Shown here: positions 1-15,800 of the stretch, piece by piece
Layout of the letters: each line of letters begins with the position of its first letter
Position numbering within the stretch: the first letter of the stretch is position 1
Source of the DNA: Diphasiastrum complanatum
Taxonomy: Eukaryota > Streptophyta > Lycopodiopsida > Lycopodiales > Lycopodiaceae
Reading direction: 5' to 3'
DNA: 64,000 bases
Assembly: GCA_029204225.1 (NCBI GenBank)
Contig: CM055094.1
Coordinates: 28,878,107 to 28,942,106 of the forward strand
The notes under the pieces: generated by a model
What the model saw: the letters and a program-made list of their open reading frames with translations, nothing else
Databases searched by the model: none
What the model was told of the DNA's origin: nothing
Position numbers and translations under genes: made by a program

Positions 1-161
1 AAAATATACTATATGTGACTTTGTAACTGGTCCAGCATTTATTTGAGAAGGCAGAGTATGCCAACATCTCTAAAGAAACTAATTTAGGTGCTATTCAAGC
101 ACTATATGTAATTGATCAAAACAACAGTACTGTACACTCTCAAAAAGGACAATCGTAGATC

Positions 162-2400
162 CTAACAGAACTCGGCTGATTTGAATCTGATAGGATACAT
201 GAATGAGTTTGCATAGTGAAATCTAACGACTTCTCCCTGTCGGAGAGGACCACCATCATTAACAAGGCAATCATTGTATGATAGTCGCTTGAATGTTTTG
301 GGATTAACTAGTGGAGCTGAAGCAAACCAGCCACAGAAGACATGGACATCTGAAGGAGCACAATTAGACATGCAAGTGTTGACTATCTGAACAACAAACT
401 GTGGGATCCCAGAGGAGGAGCTATCTCGGCCTTGGGTTATGCTAATATCTTTGTTTGAACACGTATCTGCAATAAGAAACACATACGAAGGTGCTTCAGT
501 TGATCAATTGAACTTCATGGAATGCAGCTCAGTCAAAGCAGTCTCACGCGTCTTGAAGCACCAAAAAATCAATAGTTTCAAATGCCACAATACCATGAAG
601 CTATAGTCACATAATTTAACATCTAATTGACCTCTGCATTGTAACACGATTTTCTGAGATTTACCCCGATGCTTGCATATTCTAGTCAGAAATCACTCAA
701 GAAGACAACATTTCAGGCATCTAGATTCTACATTTGTCGGAAGGCAAATCAAAAAGCTCACATGCTCACCTCTCAACTCCTTTTAATCAATCAATATCAT
801 CCAAGGAGATCTCATTTTTATAATTCTATCTTTAACCATAGGCAAAAGAGACTGGGTAGGGCCTACAACACTCACCGGTGAAAATCAAAATCAAAGCTTC
901 ATAGCAGTATTCCTATAGGTTTCAGATGTCTCTCAGATATTTCAAGAAAGTCTCTGATGCCGCATGCGGAATGTCATCCAGCAATCAACTTACCATCAGC
1001 TATAGGGGAAGCTTACATTTACTCGCGAGCCTCCCAAAGCCTGTCAGCTTTATCAGGAAGCCAGTGCTATTCATTCCAAAAGACATAAAAGTAGAGAAGA
1101 AAACGATAACAATTTTAAGAACTCGGGAGGTGCTCACTTGCTAGAAGTCTGCGGCTCCTAAATCCAGCTCCAACATGTGACACCGAATCGTTAATTCTGT
1201 TCAAAGATCGGTTGGATATAGAAATGCCCGATAAGAAGCCTGAGCTTGAACCTGTAACTAACAGCCGAGGGTCAGTCTCCAATGAGATTTGCATTTACCA
1301 TGCAGTCACGCTATAAGTTACTGATACCAAAGGCTAGTTACAATAATTTCAGTTCATAAGACGTGCACTCAATCAGACAGTAATTGTGTGGGTAGATATA
1401 TCCAGTGAAAGACGCTGCCTGATCATGGAAAGCTACTTTCAGGAGCAACGAGATGCTGCTACAGACCCAATGATTTTTAAGACTATAAGCTCTACAGAAA
1501 GAACGGCTTCCAATTACTGTTCGCTCAGTAAGTGGTGACTTTTGTACATGTCTGCTCAACGCATGTAAATTTTTAGAAGGACAAGGGGCATAATTCAGCT
1601 TGTCAGTGGACTCTCGTTTACAAAAATCAAATTAGGAAACTTGGAAGTTCAGGAATACACGTACGATAGAAGAAAATAGCGAACTCCATGTGCTTGCAAC
1701 TTTAACACCTTTCAGCAGGAGTCTGAAAGATTAATAACTCAAGCAGCCGTATAGCTGACCACTTTTCTACTACACTCTTCACTGGAAACAGCTTTCATTG
1801 TCAGCCAGAGGTTGATATCCACCAGCCTCTGCTGATGACACCTTCCAATTCACTATACCTCGATATGTATCACGTCATTATTCGTAACATCCATAGCACA
1901 GCTCTTCCACTTTACAGTGGCTGAGTTGTCGTCGGTTTTGTCAACTAGAGAATGTCATTCTTCGTATAACTCACTACGTACCCACAAAGCCCAACAAGTT
2001 TTCCGGATTTACCCACTCATCCTAAGCAACGAGGACGTAATAACTAAGCAAGCAACATCCTAACAAACGCAAACAGTCACATACGCAACACTGGACACGC
2101 TATATAACATAAGCAAGCAATGAGCACTTAATTCTGTTTGGGTATTCTTTTTCTGCCGAAAACTAAATTTGAGATACAATATGGAGAGCAAAACTAGTAA
2201 ATCTATAGCAGCTAAGCAGGATTATCACAAGGATAGAGTAAAGCATGCTTGTGATTAATGCCCAGCTCGTGCTAGTGTAAAATGCAAGGCGAGAGTCAGT
2301 GGATGATATTGGACTGACCTTCATGGCAGGAGCCGAGAAGAATCAGATAGACAAGGGCACACGTGCCAATACGTATGGCTTGCCTTGTTGAGAACTGCAT
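162..2400 (-). CDS. TPD1-like small secreted cysteine-rich protein, two exons
   Basis: Two coding exons: 2319-2400 and 162-466. Exon 1 encodes 27 residues starting MQFSTRQAIRIG, with a hydrophobic run (CALVYLILLG) typical of a signal peptide, and ends in phase 1 at a GT donor. Exon 2 follows a TTTCTTATTGCAG acceptor and restores the frame, giving 128 residues. The mature part has six cysteines: TCSNKD, NTCMSNC, VFCGWF, NDCLV and the C-terminal EFC. The pattern (D-x-x-I-x-Q, FCGWFASA, NPKTFKRLSYNDCLVN, FxYANSF) is that of the TPD1 family; TPD1 is the secreted ligand of the EMS1/EXS receptor kinase in anther tapetum specification. That role is family knowledge; this copy is the short form, with no long linker between signal peptide and cysteine domain, so it may be a paralogue with another role. 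The 1852-bp intron could hide a small exon, but direct joining is in phase. Confidence 0.85.
467..2318 (-). other. Intron of the TPD1-like gene
   Basis: GT-AG intron of 1852 bp. The donor follows CATGAAG and the acceptor is TTATTGCAG. Only short chance ORFs occur here and no transposon protein is recognisable. Confidence 0.75.
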
Positions 2401-4744
2401 GTTGAGCGAGGCCACTTCTTCTATCCAAGTGATCTAATTCCAGAACACTGTCTTCCCAGAAACCATCTGATCTCTAAGGTGAACGACGTGTGTATGTACA
2501 ACGCAGTTTAATTACTCAGCTCTGCCACGGACGAGCCGCATAAATGCCACCTCCACTGAATGGTGGCCATCACTACAGGAGTTGATAGATCACCTGCTGC
2601 TGCATCTGGTTACACAAACCCAACAGCACATACTCTTGGAAAGATTGGATACAGGAGCTTGATTAAAGCTTCAGCAAGAATATCATTAGACAAAGACACC
2701 ACACACCTGCCTGCAAATCGATTAAACACCGATCCATGCTCAGCTATTCACAGCTGCTGAGAAAGAGTTCACTGTTATCTGAGCCATATCTCACCCATTT
2801 GCAGGCAGATCAAATCCTCACACCGACCAAGGCAAAGGGGGAGGCGAAGCAATGCTGCGTCTGCAGAGATGGATCAGAGAGCTCAGAGGTCAGCGATGGC
2901 GATCGAGAGTCGAGGGAAGGAGGGAGGGGGAGCTTCTGCCAACCTCACACGAAAGCAAAGTCTCGGGTGGGGTGTTATTTTACCACGTTAACTGTCAATT
3001 CACATTCTCAGTAAATTTAGTGATCGGGTAGAAGGGTTAAAGGCAGTAAAACCACGTGGCAAAAGAGCAGAGGGGAGAGGCCTGCAAGGCTAGGGCTTTG
3101 GGCCTCCAATTTTCAATTTGGAGTAGAGGGTGGGTAGGCCGTAAGCTAGGCGTTCCATTTAATTTTGACGGGCAATTTAATATACTTTTATTTTTCTCAA
3201 ATCCATTGGAGTTATGATTAATGAGCAGAGTACACAAAATGATGGCTACATAATTGATAGTTAACTTGCTCACACTCTCCTAAATAACAAATGCCTAACT
3301 CACACGCTACACTAGCCCCCAAGCCTCAAGGTCTTAGGTGAGAAGTCAGAACCTTGAGTCCAGGTCCAAGGACCTTGGTCCTTTGACCTTGGCTAAGTGT
3401 CCATCCTCAAGGGCATGTTCCAAAAGTGGACTGGTTGGGCATCAAAAGTTGAAGAGTAACCCTCCTCTATCATAGAGGCCCATGGGGGTATAGAATGGTG
3501 CGAATGAGTAGAACAATTTATTTTCTTTTGCATGAATGTGAATATAAGAGTACAGCATTTAGCTCATTTTCTTTCTTTGCATGTTTATTTATTTTGGTTG
3601 TGAGGTTCAAATGCTTAGGATTGATATGTTTATGATCATCTTTGTCTTTAGAACAATCTAAGACGTTGCCCTTTTTGTCTACAACTTGAAAAATGTGTCC
3701 ATAAGACTAAGACACATATTAAGTAGCACGAAGAATTGGATATTATCACCTTATATATTCTTTTTGAACAAAACAGTGAAATAGATTATTCTATATACAA
3801 GTAGAGTATATATCATTCTTGATCTATAAGCATTCAAGTTTGTGTTATATCTCATGCTTAAAATTTATTGCATATGTGAGAAATAACTTAAAAGTGCACA
3901 AGTATTTTCACTCACTATTTTCTATGGACTTCAACTTGTAAGATCATTTAATAAATCTTTCCTTTCTATGTAGCTCATAGAAATGCAACCAAGTCAATGG
4001 TTTGACGTGAGTTGAGTGACCTTAGTCTATAAGAACTAGTTGAAGAGGTCTATGTTATGTCTCGAGTGGGATCTAACTTATGTAAACCCAATAACAACAC
4101 TAGTATTAGATATCATTGTAGTCTCTCATGCCTAGAGCAAATCTATACTTAGCCCCAACTTATAGATAAGTTAATGGGACTACTAAATACATCTCATGAG
4201 TCTTCAATGATGGGGTTGTATACCACCATAGCAAGCCCATCTTAATTCATTGATATCAAATTCATACTTTAGATTATCATAGGACTTAACACATCCAAAC
4301 AACATAAACCCAATCCAAGGATGCAATCAATCAATAATAAAGTTACAAACTTGAGCTACAACCTCAGTATATCAAGCGAGTATCTTACCCCTAACATATA
4401 GTTATCCACTAACAATTCCCTCTAATATAGTCACTTCATACACTTATAGTTAGTAATTTAGCAAGTCGGCAACAAATTCTACGTGTAGTTAATAGCCATT
4501 ACTCCTCTGACCCTTGCTACCCTTTGAACAAAATCAACACATGCAAAAGTATTTAACCTTAAATAAGTAGTAGAGAGATAAAGATACACATTACTTGTAT
4601 TCGATAGAAGAGCATTACAAGAGTGTTGAGGAGAGTATGTGATAGAAATATGGAGGAGCTTATGCCTCCTCACATCTAACCACTTCTTGCAATATATCTA
4701 CATGTTCTTAACTCCTCTTGTACTAGCAATGATGAAACATTTAT
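2401..4744. other. Intergenic; upstream region of the TPD1-like gene, no gene recognised
   Basis: About 2401-3010 would hold the promoter and 5' UTR of the minus-strand TPD1-like gene; no convincing TATA box can be assigned. A G-rich run lies near 2915-2935. About 3300-3480 has short repeats around CCTTGG/CAAGG. From 3480 on the DNA is AT-rich with only short chance ORFs. Confidence 0.5.
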
Positions 4745-4758
4745 AACACTTAAGCATG
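4745..4758. repeat. LINE target-site duplication, left copy
   Basis: AACACTTAAGCATG, identical to 5404-5417; bounds the truncated LINE. Confidence 0.85.
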
Positions 4759-5403
4759 AGGCCAACAACATAATGGCAAGTTCAAACAAAAAAGGAAAAC
4801 CCCTTCGTCCTACTAGAAAAAGGAACATTCAGAATAGAAGTCCAGAGTATGTTGAATCCCTGAACATAACCGTTGAATATGAATCACACCTCCTTAGAGG
4901 CGCCCAAAGATGGCTCTGAAATAAGACCACAACATTTGTTGTTTTCTCCGTTAAGCTGCGAAAACAATTCAAAAGTCTACGAGGGCATCCGCCAAGGTCT
5001 CTTCTCGTCCGAGCTTTAAATGCAAAATATTTGATGAGGATGTGATTCACCTGTTCTTTCATTGTTACGTCCCACTCTGGATGATTGTTACTGATCTTTT
5101 TATTGCTCGCTTTAATGTCAGGTTTAAGAGATTCAACCACTTAGATTTATTGTTGAATGATATTACATTTGATGATGATAAGATCAATTCCTTCTGGCAA
5201 TGTATTAGAGTCACAACTTTGTGGAACATTTGGTTAGATAGGAATAGTAGAGAATTTGGGCATGATGATTTTTACATTTCCCCTCTACTCATTTTTAAAG
5301 AGGCTGATACGCTTATGCTTCTTAAGTTTATTGTTCTTTGTAATTTTTTTGTAAAAAGTATCTAATCTATGGTCAGTTTTCTTCTTCGAGAAAAAAAAAA
5401 AAA
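4759..5403 (+). mobile_element. 5'-truncated LINE copy with poly(A) tail
   Basis: A plus-strand frame near 5000-5365 reads CKIF, DEDVIHLFFHC, then tryptophans and LWNIWLDRN. This is the zinc-binding C-terminal tail (zf-RVT-like) that follows reverse transcriptase in plant L1-type LINEs. It is followed by a run of A at about 5389-5405. The block is flanked by identical 14-bp direct repeats, AACACTTAAGCATG, at 4745-4758 and 5404-5417. A 3' poly(A), target-site duplication and missing 5' part are the marks of target-primed reverse transcription. The exact duplication suggests a fairly recent insertion, but the reading frame is already damaged. Confidence 0.8.
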
Positions 5404-5417
5404 AACACTTAAGCATG
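5404..5417. repeat. LINE target-site duplication, right copy
   Basis: AACACTTAAGCATG directly after the poly(A) run; identical to 4745-4758. Confidence 0.85.
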
Positions 5418-7975
<2,558 letters not shown>

Positions 7976-9250
7976 TCTACTGAAGACTTTACATATGAGC
8001 AATTATCTGAGTATATAAATCAGTCCAAATTAAACAATATAATCGACGACAATGGTTATCAACATGAACAATTAGATGTTTAGTGTGAAGATCAAGACGA
8101 TTGTTACAACGATAATGAATTTGACGATGTTGATGAGCAAAACAAATGTTGGGATCACAATTGGTATCAACAAAGTTATGACAAGGGTGATGGCAGATCA
8201 AATGGATAGTATAAATAATTTGAAGAGGATTTGCAGTAGTTTGAGCACTTGCACCACGATCTTCGTAACTTATGTTAATACAACAACAACTATGAATCAG
8301 GGAAATAAAAATGAAGCCATAAACAACACAATTTTCAATCATACTCTTCAAGATGAAAAGTCAAGCACAAAGTTGGAATGCTCACCATGTCAAAATGAAG
8401 GCCTGCATATTGAATTACAATGAAATAGTAATGATAATCACAATGGTAGTGGTAACAACAAAGAATATGAGGATTTAGATGAAAGCAATGAAAAAGGCCT
8501 ACTCTTCTCACATTTAGTGCTTGTAACCTACTCTAGCTTTTAATTTATTATAATTACATTGTTTGTATTCTTTGGCAAGTGCCTAAACAATTTGTTTCTA
8601 CCAACGATTCTAAAAATGGTATGAAAGTTACTATAACCAATAATATAAAACTATCAAGTTCTTTGACAAGTAGAGCATTATCATTTTCACATTCCCAAAT
8701 CAATCAAAAATGTAAGTCAATAACTATTGTATCAAAGGCTGAATCGATCATTGTTGCATCAACAACAATCAATCCTTAAGCACGATGATGGATCAAGTCG
8801 AAATACTACACAAATTGTTGGCTACATCAAGAAACTGACAATATTAGAAGAAAGGAAGAGATGAGAAAAAGAAACAATGAAGTTGAAACAAGGATAGAAA
8901 GGAATAAGGATTAAGAGATCAATTTGTCAATAGCAAAAGTACATAAACATCAATGCACTGATTAAAAACACAGTTGACTTTAATTTCTATGGTCCATAGT
9001 AGGAACAAAAAGATGCTCTAAACACAGATTTTGCAATTAATATCTTGATATAATCTGAAGGAACAATTTAAATGAGAAGATTGTGGGTGCATCTATCATC
9101 AAAAGGACAATCCAACTAATCACATAATTGATTGCTATTTCCCCAAAAATGTCAACAAAGAGATATCAATTGTCAAGAGCAATTTGATTATGAAAACCAA
9201 AATGATCATTAGGACAACCCATGCGATAGTCACCAACTTGAAAGTTTATT
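7976..9250 (+). mobile_element. Heavily decayed gag-like retrotransposon relic (tentative)
   Basis: One plus-strand frame near 7978-8210 reads as a charged polypeptide interrupted by stops. Further on, near 9081-9140, the translation contains CGCIYHQKDNPTNHIIDCYF, a C-x4-H-x6-H-x4-C arrangement resembling the Cys/His cluster of plant Gypsy gag proteins. Nothing is intact and many stops and frame shifts intervene. The call rests mainly on that cluster and is weak. Confidence 0.3.
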
Positions 9251-11867
9251 CACTTCTTTTTATGTAAACAATGTGATGTTTTTTTTTACTCTAAAATTTT
9301 CTCATGGCATAGGCACATGACAACTCAAATGAATCTTCATCCAGACCATCATCCACCTACCACCCATTCTGCCTCTTTGCATTGTGTCTTGCATATAACA
9401 AAATATGTGAGTGAGGGTTTTCAAAATACACCTTAAGAGTAAGTATAACCTTGTATAAGCCATCAATGACATTTGTTCACTTTGGTGAATATATGTTTCT
9501 AACGAGATATAGATAATAATTCTTCATCAGAACCATGTTCATAGATGTATAGAATCATTCCTTCTATCTTAAATTTTGTTGGAATGTCTTTGTTATTGTA
9601 TCTTTAATAGCGTACTGAACTTTCTTGCATTCTCCTACTTCTACTATTGGCCCCATGCATAAGTCTTGAAAATTGATAACGGAAGCTTATTCAAAAATAA
9701 TAATCGCAAAGACATTAGTTGTATTCACAATTTAGAAGTTAGTCGCAAATTTTAATAAAACAAAGACCAACTAAATAGAACATTAAGTAAATGGAAGCCA
9801 AGAAAGAAGCAACAGGAAACATAAAAAGTCCTTGCAAAAATTGATACTTGTTGGACACCATTACATTTCTTAAACCATACAAATCTTCAAGGCAAGGGAT
9901 TTGGATACAAATCCTCTCAAACAAAAACATAAGTCGTCATAAATCACCTCTCTTTTGAGTACTCAAAACTCATTATTATAAAAGCATTATCATCTCCACT
10001 TTGGCAAAATTATTCCTTTAAACGTAGGCAATTCATTCAAAACATCAATCTAAGTAACATAATCATATAAAGTGTGCACATATCCATCCATCTACAAACA
10101 TTCATGACGATTAACTTCTAGGCATGGACAAGAGACCTTTCAGAGAAATTGCAGGCATGTTTTATGATGCAAATATCTGAAGATAAGGTTGATAGTCGCA
10201 GCTGACACTAGCTCATTTTAAAACCACCATTCCCAATTTTTATAAAGCATTACTTTAAAAATCTCAACTCTAAATTCTTGACCCTAAATGCTGATTCACC
10301 AACCCTGAACCTAGACTTTAAATACTTAAATATCTAAAAAAGACTTTATCTCAACTATGCTAGTGTGATTGCTAAAAATAAAATCCTTATTGACCTTGCA
10401 ACTGCATGCAGATGCATTATCTGGTATGTAATATAGCAATGAATATAATGCACAAGAAGGTATTGCAACCTTCTTTCCAACGTTAGTCCATGCTCTTATC
10501 AAAACGTACTGACTGCAATTCACAATGCAGGATCCCGAACCGTTCCTCCACTGATCATACTTCCTAAATAGCACTGCCTTCAACCAGTTTACAAGGTGCA
10601 TGTCATGAATAGGCAATATGCTGCAATCATTATTATTGTGATCGATAATCTCCATTGGCAGCATGTATGGAGAGAAATGATTGCTGCAAAACATCATTTG
10701 ATAAACACGATTTCATGTGCCATGAAGTGGATAGGGACTCTCAGCATAAGTCTCAAGTGGAAATGAATCTTTCAATCGATTTTGCCAATGCTATTGAATA
10801 AGAGCTCTATTTCAATTTTCTGAAGAAAGTTTATGGTTGAGTTTTGTTGCATGGACCAAATCTTCCTAGACATTGCATGCAGAAAATACAGCCTAGAAAC
10901 CTGATTCTTTCCTTTCCAGTATACTGATTCTAGCAAACAGTAAATACTAGTCTAATCAATCTATATGGACAAGTGATTCAAAGAAACAGTAATTGAATGC
11001 CATAGCAGCATCTGGTATCAAGTATATACCCAGTAACTCATTTTATTTAGATAGAACACAAAACTGAATTACGAAAATATGCTTTCGTTCGACTTAGTGT
11101 TCACCTGGTGGTTCAAAACTGGCCAATTCTAACCAGATATGTCGGTCTTCGGTGGGGTTTAGAATCGGGTTTTGGTCATACTCTGTGTTTCCTGGTGGTT
11201 CAGAATGGGCTCATTCTGAACTAGATCAATGAGTGGTTCAGTCATTTCAGAATTGATCCCTGCCGATTGAAATTGCCAAAATCGGTATATTCATATATTG
11301 CACTTCATAATAAATATTAGACAGCAAGAAAAACTTGCATGATCATTGCTGAGGTAAGGGTTAGGGAGGTTCAAGATCAGTCTCATGAAAATTTTCAGAA
11401 CCCTCCGAGATTCTTTGCGGTTTAAATAGGATGAATCAGCTTGAATTGGAAATTGCAGTTTGGTGAAAGTACACTCTTTGCTTAGATGCATTTGAGAATA
11501 ACTTGAGGTATTATGTTCACTGACCAAGTTAACCACACTAACTATTTGAAAGAAGATGAATATGCTGTTAGCTGGCATGAGAGTTGGATATACAATTAGC
11601 TGCCTTGATATTGCTGTAGATGTGATTACTCTAATTTTTCATTATCCCAAGATTCAGTGTTTAAAAGAGAGATGATGATTCATCTGTTGACTGAAAAGGC
11701 TGGAAGAATGTACAGTGCTCAATTTTTTTGCAATTTGATAATTTTGCAGCCTTAGTCCCAACTCGATAGATGTAAGGGGTATCACTGCAATGAAGTCATG
11801 TAGAGTGAAATGGTTGATAATTTAGTTTATAAAAAAATATAGAATGATCTTATATGACATGAATTGT
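9251..11867. other. Intergenic, no gene recognised
   Basis: The longest frame is 10326-10697 on the minus strand (123 codons), rich in Asn, Cys and Ser, with no recognised motif and no supporting exon; I do not call it a gene. Short repeats around CCTGGTGGTTCA occur at about 11103-11245. Confidence 0.5.
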
Positions 11868-12425
11868 AAAAAATTCCAAATGGGTCAATAAATAAACAAA
11901 TTGAACATTGCCCTCCAATGCTCCTATGTTAAATGAGGAGCTACATAATGATTCTACCATAATAAGGTCATTGAGGTTGTTTTAATGTGACACTAATCAA
12001 ATTCCAATCTATATGTTTACCAAATTTGTAGTGATTAAAGTTTCAGGAATCGCTGATCTTCCATGATTGTAAGCTTTTATTGACAAAACATCGTCAAATG
12101 GATATACATTACATCTAAAATAAGCCTAAAGAAATACAAATTTCACCATTGGTCAATAAGTAATAAACACAAATTAAATGTTACCGATCATTACCATGTT
12201 TTGTGGAGCTACATATTACTTTTATCATGATAGGTCATTGAGGTTGTTACTGTCAAGAATCGAATTCCATTCCATACACTTACCAAATAAATGTTGTGAT
12301 AATGAAAGTTTGAAAGGTTGTTGCTCTTCCATGATTGCACGCTTTTATTGAGAGAAAAAAATATGAATTGGGTATGCACTATATCTACAGTAAGTCTGGC
12401 AAATTATGAATTTGGCCATTTTTTA
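11868..12425. repeat. Tandem repeat, period about 266 bp, roughly two copies
   Basis: The stretch with GGTCAATAA, GGAGCTACATA, GGTCATTGAGGTTGTT and CTTCCATGATTG...GCTTTTATTGA occurs twice in direct orientation (about 11868-12133 and 12134-12400), and the tail of the second copy extends into a partial third. Copies differ at many sites. It lies just beyond the 3' end of the FPA-like gene. Confidence 0.75.
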
Positions 12426-12803
12426 GCATACATGATTGGCTGACTTGAAGCACAAAGGATGAAACTTGTCATCTTGTATCATTTCTCTACACAATTGAAG
12501 ACTTTGAAACTGTCACTGGAGAGACCCATTTTACAGTTATGGATGAAGAGAACTAAGCATCTGTTACATTTTAGCAAAGGCAGAAATGACGTCATCAAAA
12601 CAAAAGGACCTTTGGTGATACAAGGATAATTCAAAAAGGTGGATACCAGCATCAGTATTAATATGCTTAGCTTGAAATTGCAACCCAGGCCGCTTTCCAG
12701 CACTCACAATATTAACAAAACACAAGCACGGAACTTTGGCCCAGAATGGGTGCTAAAATCCACAAAAATGCGTACCTGATTCAGTCTTCCTCGAGACTGT
12801 AGG
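12426..12803 (-). other. Probable 3' UTR and downstream region of the FPA-like gene
   Basis: Immediately after the stop codon on the minus strand. A possible CAG|GTACGC donor lies about 30 bp past the stop, so a 3' UTR intron is possible. No poly(A) signal can be assigned with confidence. Confidence 0.4.
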
Positions 12804-15800
12804 CTACTGTTGATCGGGATTCTTAGGTGGTTGTTGCATTTGCTGCAGTAAAGCAGCAGCAAGATGTAGTGTTGCTTGGAAGCGCTTTTGTCGTTCTGTT
12901 TCCTGATCTGCATCTTGGGCAGATGACCATTGCTGCTGCTCAACTCCACTGACAACGCCATGTTCCTGAGATCGAGGTAATGCACCTTCCCAGCTAACCC
13001 CATGTGCGTGCACTATGGGTTGTGACTGTTGTTGAACACCCTGGCCCCCCTGTTCCCATCCAGGTTGTGCTCCCTGCGGCATAGCTGAAAACTGAAGCTG
13101 CTGGGAAAACAATTGTTGCTGATTCTGAGGTGTCTGTTGTCCCTGGACATCAGAAGTTTGTGGCTGCTGTAAAGTACCAGTCGGCTGCTGTTGCTGATAA
13201 TGTTGCTGTAACACTTGCGCAGCTTGCTGCTGAGCCGGCTGTTGCTGTCTTTGAGTCAGCAATGCTGTCAACTGAGCCAGTTGATCTGCAGGCAATTGAG
13301 GAGCAACTGTTGCTGATAAGGAAGGCCTTGGCTGCTGAAGATACTGCCCACTTGATCCAGATCCAAGATAACCTTGACTCTGAGGAACCGAAAGACCTTC
13401 TGTTGGCATGGGTAGATGTCCTGTCGACAGCAATTGTTGAGGAAGAACTTGTCCAGAACTGGACTCGGCAGACAATTGACTGAACGGTGGTCCAGAAAGA
13501 AGCCCCGTGGCTAGTGCCTGTGAAAAGCCTTGGCCAAGGCTAGAAACTATTCCTGTGCTAGGTTGCTGAGTAGCTGAAAGGTGTGACAAATGGACTTGAG
13601 GACTCTGCTGAGGGGGTGGGGGCGGTAACGGGGGCAAAGGAGGATGTGGGTGAGATTGAGGTTGGTGTTGACGTTGATGTTGGGGTTGGGGTTGGGCATG
13701 GGGTGCGGGTTGGGGTTGAGATGGGGGCTGGGGTTGTAGCCTTGGACTAGGTTCCAGGGGGGGCAATGTCAAGCTTCCACTACTTTGAGCAACAAAACTA
13801 CCTCTTGAAGATGCTGACTGATCCTGCTGGGAGTAAGGCCACAATTGAGAAGGAAGAGGTGGGTTATTTTGGGATGTGGGGAAAGACTGAGACTCATTTG
13901 CCAAAGCTGAAGCTGCAAGGTTTATCAGAGAGCTTACTGGTCCAAGTGATGGTGCTCTGCCCATTGTTGCATCAACTACATTGACACCACTAGCAACCAA
14001 ACTAGGACCCACAATGAGATTACTTGGCAAGGTTGCTGAACTTCGCTGTGGCAGCAAAGCAGTCAGTGAAGCAATAAGCTCTGGGGTCAGAGGAATATTG
14101 GCAAGATGTGCTGGGATGAGCTGACTAGTAGTGGTCGCCATCACACCTTGTCCTGGTTGCGAGGCTTGATCTGCTACCCTTGTTAAAACAGCCAAATCCT
14201 GGGGCGGTGGTTTTGGGTAAGGCATTTGCTGCTGAAACCCTGTTTGAGGCTGTTGCTGAGGCAGCTGCTGTCGAGGTGGAGGTGCTTGCATGTACGTTAC
14301 AGATTGCTGCTGAAATTTCAAAACTACGCCGAACAAGCAATTATTCCCAGGAACTTTCAGGACTCCCTCGGAAAATTCTGATGGAGGGACCAAAAACAAA
14401 GTGCTTCCATTGCTCAACTTTGCAACCCCTGCACGATGTTTTTCACCAAGATACCGCATAAAATCTTGATATGGGGTGACATCAACATCTCCATCTGGCA
14501 CAAAAAATACCACACCATAGTCGCCTGCCTGATATACATGCTTTGCTAGCATGTCCAAGTCCGTTCGTGCTGTACAGTTTATTACATCGGGCCTACAAAA
14601 CAGAATACTGATCAAATCACCTATGTGATTTAGGTTTTCGAGAAACTAAACACAAAATTCGAGAATGCACTTACAGATCAATGTCGATCCCTTTCCCAAC
14701 AGGGAAACATCGAGCATGACAAACAGGAGTTCCTCCCTTTGCTACTAGCCCTTGCCATTTCCAGCCCTCATTAATTACTCCAAGACGACCCTCAGAAGAA
14801 ACACTACTTCGCTTTACTCCCACATTTATTCCAATAGAATGACTCAAAGTAGGTGCAGGCCCAGTAGCTCCAGAGCCAGGAACCATGGGTAGAGGTCTAG
14901 GCCCATCAAATGGAACAGGCACAGAATTCAATCTAGGACCTGGACCATTAGCATAAGGTCCAAAACTACCATCTGGACTAGGCCCAAGGTGCCGTGCATT
15001 TGGAGGCATCAATCTTTGCCCATCAAATCTGGGACTCATCACAGGATTTTCAGCTGGGGACTGAGGAAAGCCTCCCCCCAATCTAACCCTCTTTGACTCC
15101 CTATTGAAAATATCTTCATCTGGAAGTTCCAAATCATCATTAAAAGGTCTGTTAGGCCGGACAGGTTGACCTGCAGCATGCACAAATGGGGTAGTACCTC
15201 TTCCTCCATAAGAACTATCCATCGTTTTATCCTGCACAATCAGTCCGCCAGAACCTGGTCCAAGACCCCTTCCCATACCTCTGCCTAACCCAGTACCAGG
15301 TCCTATGCCACGGCCTCCTACTCCCCCCGCTAAAACACCACTTGGAGGAAAATCGGATACGAGCCGCAAACCAGGACTAAGGGGTCTCCCATTGCTAGAA
15401 ACATGTCTATCACCAGCTGGTGGCATCCGATGACCCAAAATGCCGCCAGTTTTAAATATACCATCTGAAAACATGGTACCTTCATGTCTGGCTGGAGGGG
15501 GAAGCAGGCCACCCTTGGCATTATCAACAGGACCTATCTCACTATTGGAAAATCTGATGTTTACTCGGGGATCATTGAATAGCTTGCCTTCAAGAGCATT
15601 TTTTGCCCGAATAGCCTCTCCAACGGTTCTAAACTGCACAAATGCATATGTTCGACCAGGGAATGTCTTGACACGCTCAATCTCACCGTAGGGAATAAAA
15701 GCTCTGATCAGCCTATCCTCATCAACTTTTGTTTGCAAAGGGAAACCCACCCATAATATTTCACTTGCCTCTCCATCTTTATCGGCTTTGCCTCCTCCAA

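Noticed and set aside
8076-8423. Plus-strand 115-codon frame as a gene
   Set aside because: Low-complexity Asn/Thr/Ile composition; the adjacent frame fits a decayed gag-like relic better.
10326-10697. Minus-strand 123-codon frame as a gene
   Set aside because: No recognisable domain, no adjoining exons and AT-rich context.
13130-14461. Plus-strand open frames opposite the FPA-like C-terminal exon
   Set aside because: Shadows of the Gln/Pro-rich coding strand; the minus strand carries conserved SPOC and FPA motifs.
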